Part shown: piece after piece, positions 56,556 through 64,000 of the stretch
How the letters are laid out: each line of letters starts with the position of its first letter
How positions within the stretch are numbered: position 1 is the stretch's first letter
Source: Ottelia alismoides
Taxonomy: Eukaryota; Streptophyta; Magnoliopsida; Alismatales; Hydrocharitaceae
Assembly (NCBI GenBank): GCA_037367405.1
Contig: JAZKJV010010620.1
Span: forward strand, 62,001-126,000
Direction of reading: 5' to 3'
DNA: 64,000 bases
The notes under the pieces: model-generated
Seen by the model: the letters and a program-made list of their open reading frames with translations, nothing else
What the model was told of the DNA's origin: nothing
Database searches by the model: none
Position numbers and translations under genes: made by a program

Positions 56556-56743
56556 GAGTATTACAATTCATATGGTGACTCATCTGATGATGAACCTCTG
56601 GTCAGAACCTCACACACACCACATCCAGGACATACACCAAAGGAGACAACTGGGACCAAATTGACCAATCTTGATAAATCGATTGCTCCATCCTCTAGTC
56701 GGTCATCTGGTAAGAAGAAGAAGAGTATGGATTCCTCGAGGTG
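56556..56743 (+). pseudogene. Continuation of the R1 ORF after an in-frame TAG
   Basis: The same frame continues for about 62 codons (EYYNSYGDSSDDEPLVRTS, then a lysine/serine-rich KKKKSMDSS) until R3 begins. Composition matches the acidic/basic tail of the R2 protein. The stop is probably a mutation, or less likely a readthrough site. Confidence 0.55.
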
Positions 56744-57931
56744 TGATGAATACCCATTCATCACTCTTTATTCTTATATTTTAGCTACAAAAACCTTTGC
56801 AAATACATGTAGATATGTGTAAATACAAATAATTACCAAAAGCAGGCATTGTGTAAAAACTTATAATTAGCATGTTTTTGTGCAAAAATAAAAGAATAAA
56901 TATCAAAAAGAAAAAAGAGGGAAATATTTAGAATAAATATTGAGCAACCTAACCCAAGGGAGGGCTCAGCATGGGCCTGACCGCATCAAAAGCCAAGTAG
57001 AGGGAGATAGGTGCTCATGTGTAAATACCTATGTAAATAAATAAATTATATTTTCCTCACCCAAAAATATGTTGTAAATATTTTGTAAAAATTTGTATAT
57101 ATTTATACACTATTAAAAACAAAATAAAAATCTAAAAAAATCAAAAATTCAAAAATGCCCTTTCACCATGTACATAGACCATGCCTCCTTATGTATTTAA
57201 CCTTGTAAATAACTTTATTTATTCTCAAAACTTTTTGTGAATATTCTATGGTATATATTGTAAATAAAATAAATCAAAAGAATTAAAACAAAAATCAAAT
57301 AAAAATAACAAAAATTAAAAATACAAAAATATATTGTACATATGCCATGTATATAGTTGTACATAACTATTTATTTCACCCTTATATATAAATAATAAAA
57401 ATAAAATAAAAATACCCTTTTATTCCTAATTTCATACTATAAATAAATAAAATATAAAATAGGAATAAAATGGTATAAAAATAATAATTAAAAAAAATCA
57501 AAAATCAAAAGCCCACATATTGTATATACCCCTATATAATGTAAATACCTTATTTTTATTTCCTAAAATTAATTAAAATTCACAAAAAAATAGAAAAAAT
57601 TAAAACAAACATTTTTTATGTTTTGAGTTTTAAGTAAATCGGCCATTTATTATCTTTAATTCAATTTCCAAATACTTTCTGACGTGGCTGATTCCCATTG
57701 GTCCACGGGGATTGTTGACCGCCCGGTCAACTCCCCCCTGTGGACCACTTCACACGGGTCGTGACGCCCGACCCGATTTCCCCGATTTATTGCGTCACGA
57801 CCCGGTATCCAAATCCGTAAACCCTGCGCTCCGATCATCCCCCGTGCGTCCGGGAATCTCGCCCGACACTTTACCTAGGGATCCGTGCTCAATCGAGCCG
57901 GACCCGAGCCCTTCTTCCCGGACCTGCACCC

Positions 57932-57938
57932 ATATATA
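57932..57938 (+). promoter_or_regulatory. R3 LTR TATA box
   Basis: CACCCATATATAGCCTGAGC, in a GC-rich context and followed after about 30 bp by a pyrimidine-rich CATTCATTTCTCATC, is a convincing plant TATA box. Transcription would start near 57960-57970. Confidence 0.7.
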
Positions 57939-58734
57939 GCCTGAGCTCCGCCGCATTCATTTCTCATCTTTGGCTCTCCACTCTCACTCCCGTGACCTCC
58001 ATCGCATCCAGTGAGGTGACAGCTCCCGTTTGCCGGTGTTGCAGCGAGGAGGAGGTGGCCGGACCACTGATCCGGCAGCTTTGCGCCGCCGTGCTCCGCC
58101 GCGTGCAGGAGCTCGAGCCTCAGGCAGTGACACCCTTCGAGGCGACGACCAGGAGCTAGCTAAGCTCCAGCACAGTCTTCCGCATCACCCAGGTAGCCTT
58201 TTAGCTCGCCCATTTCGCTTAATTTTTGGTTTCCCCCAATTAGTATCTCCGACGTATTCCGTTGATTCCGGCTACATCGTGTATCATTTCGATCATCGGG
58301 ACACACCATCACCTTCGCCATCCTTCGACGCACCTTCTACGCCCATTCGTTCAACCCAGCTCGCCCCGAAGCTGGGGTTCGAGCTCCACCATCTTCCGCT
58401 CGTCGGAGCTCGCTCGCCCCGACCCACAGTCCACCTTCACGCCGCTTCATCGGGTCGAGGCACTTTGCCCTCGACCCGCGAAGCTTCTGGTGCATTTTGC
58501 AGGTCAAAAGGAGGCCATATGAGGCCCCCTCACATCCAGGCCAGGAGCTTGTCGCCGCCGACCTCGCCGGAGCCCCTCCAGGGCTCGGCTGGGTCATCTG
58601 AAGCCACCACCAGCTGCGGGACTTCACCGCCGATCTTCTCCGATACTTGGAGGCAGCTGAGGAGGACCCTAGCACGCGCACGAGGTCGGCGAAGCTCGCC
58701 GGCTGAGTGTTCGTCCACCGTCCTCCACCACCGT

Positions 58735-58980
58735 CCGATCGCCCCCCGCTCCAGTTTCTATCGTGGCCGTCCGATCATCGAGGAGCCACAACCGCCCGAT
58801 CATCCAGCGGGGCGATCTGGGCCGTGAGAGCAGAGAGAGGGAACCACCAGCGCTCGAGGCCGTTCGATCATCCACGTGGCCTCCTCTGCGCCGTCGATCG
58901 GCTCACGTGCGGAAGAGAAGAGAGGCGCCACTCACCAGGACCGTCCGATCATCTACGTGGCGCACATCCAGCCGTCGGCA
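58735..58980 (+). repeat. Repeated CCGTCCGATCATC/ACGTGGC motif in the R3 LTR
   Basis: Variants of CCGTCCGATCATC occur about five times (58731, 58769, 58792, 58860, 58942), three of them close to an ACGTGGC or CACGTG G-box-like core (58870, 58910, 58956). The R2 LTR has a similar GATCCAACGG/ACGTGGCGCG combination near 43988-44026. Confidence 0.6.
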
Positions 58981-60406
58981 TAATAAGGGGTAATTTACCT
59001 TAGACCCCCTCGTAGTTTAAGTTTTCAGTCCTAGTCCTGTAAATATTTTAGTCATGTTATTTACGTAGGGTAAATTGCACATTGGACCTCGTGCTCTTTG
59101 ATATTTGCATTTATACCCCTGTTTGTGTGAGCCACGTGCTTCGTCACGTGTACTTTTGGTTTATTTGCAGTATTAGTCCTGTAGTTCTGGTTGGTTACGA
59201 ATGAATGAATACTTTCTGGTATTTGCACTTATGCCCCTGTGAGCATTCTCTTTGAACATGTGCGTGTTTTAGTGGGTTAATTGCGTAGCCGTCCCTGGAC
59301 TTTTTGGTACGAGTTACCAAAAGGTCCTAGGACTTGGTTTTTATTACCAGAAGGTCCCTGAGTGCCCCAGGCACGCGCCACGCGCGTGACTTGCTGGGAA
59401 AATTGCACCGAGACCCCCAGAGCTTTGGGTATTTGCACTTTGGTCCCTGTGCACAGTGCCCCCTTTTGGATTTTGAATAAAATATCAAATCACCTCCAAA
59501 TCCAACGAAAATTTGACACATGGCTCCTGCCATGGTGTAGGATTTTTGTAGATTTTTGAGGACATTTTTGATCTTGTTTGCTATTTTTAAAAATCCAAAA
59601 ACATCTATTTTTGGCACTGTTTCACTTGAAAAATCACAAAAAAATATAAAAACACCCCCAAAAATTCTATAAAAATTAGTTACTGTTCTTTGTGTGTTGT
59701 TTGATTTTCTAGCCAATTTTGGCTATTTTTCATTGAGTAAAAACCCTAAAAATCTAAAAAAACCTAAAAACTCATAAAACTCATATTAAATAATATAAAA
59801 ATCCAAAAACAATAATTTTGGTGCTCAAATTTTCCTTATTGTCTCTAGAATACAAGAAAATTACCTCCAGGGCCATCTGAGATCCTTAAATATTTTATTT
59901 TTGGGTTTTGGGCCCTGCTGGACAGTACCTTATCTTTTTAGTACTGTTTGATTTTTAGAAAATAAAATACACTTTATAAAAATCCCAAAAATTCACCAAA
60001 AACACTTAAAAACCTAAAAAACATGAAAATAAGTTTTCTTGAATTTTTGCTTGATTTTTTGTGTGTGAAATAAATTACTCAAGTGTGCTTGTTTATACTT
60101 TCTTTTATTTTCTTCACTTGTAAAAAATCCAAAAAAAATATAAAAATCATTAAAAACCACTAAAAATATTTTGTCTTTATTATATTTCATTTCGACTACT
60201 TCGTAGGCCTCTGGCCAACCCGTGCTCCTTGTGTTCGACCCTGGGTGCTATACCAGGTTAATCCCATAGCTAGGACCGCACTTCGTGTTTTGATCTCTGA
60301 TTTATTTCGCGGTTCGACATTTTTCTTGATTGAGTGACTCTGAGTGATAGAGGTCGCAACGACCTATTAGTACCTTTACCTCGTTCGCTCGGGCAGCTCA
60401 TCAGAA

Positions 60407-60424
60407 TGGCGCCGTTGCCGGGGA
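60407..60424 (+). promoter_or_regulatory. R3 primer-binding site for tRNA-Asp
   Basis: TGGCGCCGTTGCCGGGGA, three bases after the LTR end. Identical to the R1 site. Confidence 0.93.
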
Positions 60425-61735
60425 GCACGGCTTAGTAGTTGTTTTCTTTAGTTTCCGTGGCTTTTCGATTTTCGCGGCTTTTCGTATAAATTTGTTGCAC
60501 ATATATTCTTCTCATATTTTTGATAATAATCTTGGACTGACCACTTTTCTCTCTGTTCCTTGCGAGGGCCCGAGGAGCGAGGGCGGCATTCTTGGAGCGC
60601 CGGTGCACCCGAGCGAAGCGGAGGCGGCTCGTTTCTCCATCGAGCCGCAGGAGAGAGCTCGAGAGAGAGAGTTGAGTGGGTGAGGTTAGCTTAGGACATT
60701 TGATTATTGTTGTAATAATACAGGGACTACTCTTGGACTTCTTGAACACTCTCGGGTCTGTTTCGCCGGGCACCGGTGTGCTCGGGGGACCCTTTAGGAC
60801 CTTAGTGGTTTTTCGCGGTTTTCTCGCGGCTTTCTTTTTCTTTCTTACTGCCTTTCCGGTGTTTACGCGGTTTTTGCTCGAGCCCTTAGATTTAGGAATT
60901 TCTGGTGCTTGTGACGTAATTAGTAGGATCCACACACCTAATTGCTTATCTGTTCCCATAGAACGTAATTGGACCTACTAATAATAAATAATAAAAATAA
61001 CTCAGTTGCTTTCCTGAGAGCCTACGCGCCGTGAGCCTGCCCCGCAAGCGCTACTCCTGAACTCGACCTGTCGAGAAGAGGAGGGGTGGGCCAAGATCGG
61101 ACTCTTTGGATCGAGGGCGAGCGACTGAGTTAGACGGTTCTGCGCTAGAAATTGCTCATCTAGGACTCAGTTTTTCCCGTTGCATCATTTAGGTAGTTTA
61201 TTTCCTATCTTTACATTTATGCGCGGATCATATTGCATGTAGAGTGCTGGAGCCAGGTACGCCTTCCTTACTTAGCATGCATCATTGATTTTATCGTGCA
61301 TCGGCTTTTTCGTCTTCTCCCCCTTGTTTTCGGACTTAATAATCAGGAGAACCGAAAAATTTGTTAGGCCTTTTGTTTGCTTTGAAAAATATTTAAAAGA
61401 AAAACAATAAAAACGGGACTGCTAATCATACTTGACCTAAAAGACACTTCACGAAAAATCTGTCTTGGGGAGAGTAACCCCCTCCTTGTCTGGTTTGGAT
61501 GAGCGAGAGAGTGATCCGCACATTAGGATAGAGCCTCCGATCTTTTCTTGACTGATTACCGGCTTTCAGTACGGGACAGTCGGTTGAGAAAGATCTGGAC
61601 ACCTATTAACCTCACGTAATCGCTCTGATAGACTGGATGATCACCTAAAATAAAATTGACAAGATAATTGACCGATCCCTTTGGTCTTCAGCTCTGTGTG
61701 CGTAGGTAAATTGGGGGTTTGCTTGTTCATCTTGT
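60425..61735 (+). other. R3 untranslated leader
   Basis: Non-coding. A pyrimidine-rich CTTTTCTCTCTGTTCCTTGC with GAGGG lies at 60543-60566. Conserved blocks: AGCGCTACTCCTGAACTCGA (61049), GCATGTAGAGTGCTGGAG (61235), GGGACTGCTAATCATACTTG (61415) and TCTGTCTTGGGGAGAGTAAC (61459). A short open frame on the minus strand is not supported. Confidence 0.75.
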
Positions 61736-62665
61736 TTGGTTTCCAGATCCCTTCGATCTTTTCTCATCTATTCCCCTCCCTCGCCTCCCTTCATTTCTCT
61801 TCTCCCTGATCCCTGGATGATGGATTTCCCTCACTTTGAGCCGACTCTTACGGCTTCTTCTCCATCCTCTGACCATCACTCCAGTCCACCTTCTAGGGAG
61901 GTCGGATCTCCGACCCACCTCCCGCTCCCTCCCTCCCTTTCATCTCATCACTCTGGGCATGCTGTGCTAGACGTCCGAGGATATCAGACAAAGCAGATGC
62001 GAGACCCGGACGATGCTGTTGCTGAGTTGAGAGCGCACTCCGTTGGTGACTCGAGCGAGCAGTGGAGATCAGCAGATAGATCCCATTCCAGAGGGATGGA
62101 GGAGCAGATAGCACATGGAGCTCAGTCAGCTTCTACATTAGGCCCATTCGTCTTGGATTCGGATTACATTCAGCGACTGCCGACATTTTCAGGAGAGGCG
62201 CACGAGGAGCCTTATCTTCACCTGTCCGTTTTCGAGGAGTTTTGTAGAGCACAGAGACATTCAGATGTTACTGCAGAGGAGCTGATGAGCAGGACCTTCC
62301 CCTTCACGCTTCACGATAGAGCCATGAGATGGCACCGACGATTGGGAAGGACATTCAACACGTGGGGAGAGCTACGCCGAGAGTTTCTACAGAGATACTT
62401 TCCCCCACGTAGAGCAGATTTCATGCGGTCGTTGATCATGGACTTTTCAGTTGACCCCCAGGAGCCATTGCACGAGGCATGGCCGATGTTTCTTGCCCTC
62501 TTGAGGAGATTTCCAGACCATGGACTTCCACTGACAGATTTGATTGAGATCTCCATGCGGGGGATGACCGCAGAGCAGCTTGCACTGGTGATTACCACAT
62601 GTGGCGGTTCACACCGCAGTTCCGACATTCACTTCCTGGGTACCATCTCGAGGCTACTTTCATAG
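61736..62665 (+). CDS. R3 gag-like protein
   Basis: The frame opens at 61736. ATGs at 61817 and 61820 (MMDFPHFEP) correspond best to the starts of the R1 and R2 ORFs and are the likelier start. Residues about 140-290 (counting from 61736) form a retrotransposon gag domain: YIQRLPTFSGEAHEEPYLHL, FEEFCRAQR, FPFTLHDRAMRWHRRL, FNTWGELRREFLQRYFP and EPLHEAWPMFLALLRRFPDH. This order is characteristic of Athila-type gag (capsid). The CCHC zinc knuckle is not seen. The frame ends at a TAG at 62663-62665, but the same frame stays open afterwards. Confidence 0.85.
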   Translation: MVSRSLRSFLIYSPPSPPFISLLPDPWMMDFPHFEPTLTASSPSSDHHSSPPSREVGSPTHLPLPPSLSSHHSGHAVLDVRGYQTKQMRDPDDAVAELRAHSVGDSSEQWRSADRSHSRGMEEQIAHGAQSASTLGPFVLDSDYIQRLPTFSGEAHEEPYLHLSVFEEFCRAQRHSDVTAEELMSRTFPFTLHDRAMRWHRRLGRTFNTWGELRREFLQRYFPPRRADFMRSLIMDFSVDPQEPLHEAWPMFLALLRRFPDHGLPLTDLIEISMRGMTAEQLALVITTCGGSHRSSDIHFLGTISRLLS

Positions 62666-63937
62666 AGTTCTTCTTCACGAGATGCTTCGGTCGGGACAAC
62701 ACATGAGGACGATGCAGTACCAGTACGGTGTGTCACTTCACATGATGAGCCAGCTTCTACACACCAGCCCGAGGATTTGGATGATGCAGCACCCCTGACA
62801 GAGGAGATGACTGTGATAGCAGAGGTTCGGACCCAGAGTCTACTCGAGTTCCCTGTGGCATTCCAGTTGGAGTTCGAGTCAGCCCCAGAGTTCCCTGTTG
62901 ACGAGTCTTGGATATCAGATCTTCTGATACTCCAGGAGCCGGAGGAGCCTCAGCTTTTGCAGCCGTTGATTCAGACACTTCAGATTCCAGTCCTGGAGGA
63001 GTCAGTCTCCTTTTTGCAGAGACACTTCTCGGATGCAGACAGTCACCAGGACTCAGTTCAGCAGCCACAGCTTGATGAGGGACACCACTTTGAGAGTACA
63101 GACACAGAGAGTCCCGTCTTCGAGCCTGTTGTCCTCCACTTTGTTGAGCCAGATATACTTCCTGAGGACCAGCTGATAGCCAGCATAGCCGCAGAGTGAG
63201 GATCAGCCACAGACACTTTGCCAGCTTCCGCGATGTTGACTAGCACCTTCTCCTGTTTCCAGATTGCCGAGAGCTACACTTCCGATGATGATGCAGCCTG
63301 GTGCACTGAGTGGATACTTGATAGCAGCGCAGATGCCAATCTAGATCCTGATCCTCTTCTAGTCACTTCTGATCTGGCATCTCTCCCCGAGGGTTATCTG
63401 CGGGAGGATGCCGCACTCGATGAGTACTCGGTTTCACCTGCTGAGAGTGTTTCTGATCTGGCGGAACACGAGACCGAGTCTTTAGACCATTCTGATTCTG
63501 AGTCTTCTCCCCTCGATGACCCTCGCGAGGATGACCCCATTTTGGAGATATTCGATGATTTGCCTGATCTGATTCTATTACATGCATCGGATATCATTCT
63601 GCTTAGAGAGTCTCCTGATCCTGATTGTCCACACCTGTTTGAGACACTGATTGACGTGGAGGATTCTATGACTGATCCATCCTTCTCCACGTTTGATTTC
63701 TTCGGCTCTATACTCTCACTCCAGTCTGATCCAGAGCCGTTGATTTCTTTTGTGCTACCGGATCCCGATTACTTATGCTCATATCATTGGCCGGTAGCAG
63801 ACACCCGCCTTATTGCATACCTGGGTGTCTTACTTTACACTGTTGAGTTCGTCGTTGTTCTCACACCGAGACTGCGACGACAGTACGGCATTCGACTTAC
63901 CGATGCCGTCCTGAACCTTGATACTGCATTATCCTAG
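62666..63937 (+). pseudogene. Acidic continuation of the R3 frame, split by a TGA
   Basis: The gag frame continues after the TAG through two open parts, 62666-63196 and 63200-63937, separated by a TGA (63197-63199). The translation is strongly acidic and leucine/proline-rich (EPEEPQLLQPL, DDDAAWCTEWILD, DDPILEIFDDLPDLILLHA) and ends at 63937 with TALS. No protease, zinc knuckle or polymerase motif. Two stops in one otherwise open frame suggest recent point mutations rather than long decay. Confidence 0.6.
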
Positions 63938-64000
63938 CCTTTGCGCCCAGCTAGGGGCGTAAAATCTAGCGCTTGTTGAGAGGCACCTCAACATTGTACT
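63938..64000 (+). other. Start of the R3 3' non-coding region
   Basis: Sequence after the last stop; no feature is visible before the window ends. Confidence 0.5.

Larger units (their letters stand above)
38306..56743 (+). mobile_element. R1: long-LTR Athila-like non-autonomous retrotransposon (interrupted)
   Basis: Consists of a 5' LTR (38306-41344), a tRNA-Asp primer-binding site (41347-41364), a leader (to 42419), an ORF (54660-56555) and downstream sequence to 56743, where R3 is inserted. R2 sits between 42419 and 54553. The two halves join exactly when R2 and one GTGAA are removed: leader words GTGTTGAGTAGGTGAA and CTCAGGGTTTGCTC correspond to the uninterrupted R3 leader at 61696-61725 (GTGTGCGTAGGTAAAT, TGGGGGTTTGC). 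Reverse transcriptase, RNase H and integrase are not seen. The 3' LTR lies beyond the window. Confidence 0.85.
56744..60403 (+). repeat. R3 5' LTR
   Basis: From TGATGAATACCCATTCATCA to GGGCAGCTCATCA; about 3.66 kb. The first 20 bp are a perfect hairpin with 8-bp arms. 56800-57650 is A/T-run-rich. GC-rich promoter and transcribed segments follow (57660-58980), then repeating phrases of the type TTTGCACTT...CCCCTG (59050-59460), then A-rich sequence to the end. Confidence 0.9.
56744..64000 (+). mobile_element. R3: long-LTR Athila-like retrotransposon, 3' part outside the window
   Basis: Inserted into R1. Contains its 5' LTR (56744-60403), a tRNA-Asp primer-binding site (60407-60424), a leader (to 61735) and a gag-like reading frame (61736-63937). 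The five bases before it (AGGTG, 56739-56743) should reappear after its 3' LTR beyond the window. Its leader is closer to R2 than to R1. Whether it encodes a polymerase downstream cannot be seen. Confidence 0.9.

Noticed and set aside
58030..58827. 265-codon ORF in the R3 LTR
   Set aside because: GC-rich repeat composition, no domain, and located in the 5' untranslated part of the element RNA. Translation is not supported.

Overview
The window is intergenic DNA from a large plant genome, and almost everything recognisable in it is transposable-element sequence. The evidence is plant-type LTR retrotransposons primed by tRNA-Asp, Copia remnants, Mutator-like elements (MULEs) with 9-bp target duplications, a CACTA miniature element, hAT-like elements with 8-bp duplications, a candidate Helitron, and a captured fragment of a plant methyltransferase-like gene. 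The very GC-rich coding style of that fragment weakly suggests a monocot; I cannot name the species. I see no intact host gene, no tRNA or rRNA gene and no CRISPR array.

Layout. 1-2.8 kb is a tandem run of short TA-microsatellite-flanked foldback elements (called F1 and F2 here). 2.9-5.8 kb holds a Tourist-like element, a LINE remnant and a Pack-MULE (4378-5772) with a broken methyltransferase-like fragment. 6.1-8.5 kb holds a decayed Copia element and an old piece of an Athila-like LTR. 8.8-19.5 kb has a hAT-like element, a CACTA miniature, a Copia 3' end with two LTRs joined tail to tail, a LINE remnant and a composite element with a GC-rich core. 19.7-25.9 kb has two copies of one hAT-like family around a candidate Helitron (20543-24835), which itself carries a nested MULE (21984-24380). 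27.6-36.4 kb is a second cluster of TA-flanked families (F1, F2, F4, F5).

From 38306 to the end lies a nest of three long-LTR retrotransposons. R1 (+, from 38306) was interrupted by R2 (-, 42420-54552, 5-bp duplication GTGAA) and by R3 (+, from 56744, running off the window). R1 and R3 have an 18-nt primer-binding site matching the 3' end of plant tRNA-Asp, as in Athila. R2 has lost the corresponding segment. All three LTRs begin with a TGATGAA hairpin, and parts of the untranslated leaders are conserved. Their coding content differs: R1 and R2 have a protease-like ORF without a visible gag, reverse transcriptase or integrase, while the visible part of R3 has a gag-like reading frame with two in-frame stops. 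They look like members of a large non-autonomous (LARD-like) group that would need enzymes from elsewhere.

The most unusual structure is an array of six long hairpins in the 3' untranslated part of R2 (48.27-48.92 kb). The inner stem is conserved and related to the element's polypurine tract. The outer stems differ between units, yet in most units they are complementary within the unit. Boundaries without a target duplication are approximate, and family names rest on motif recognition, not database searches.
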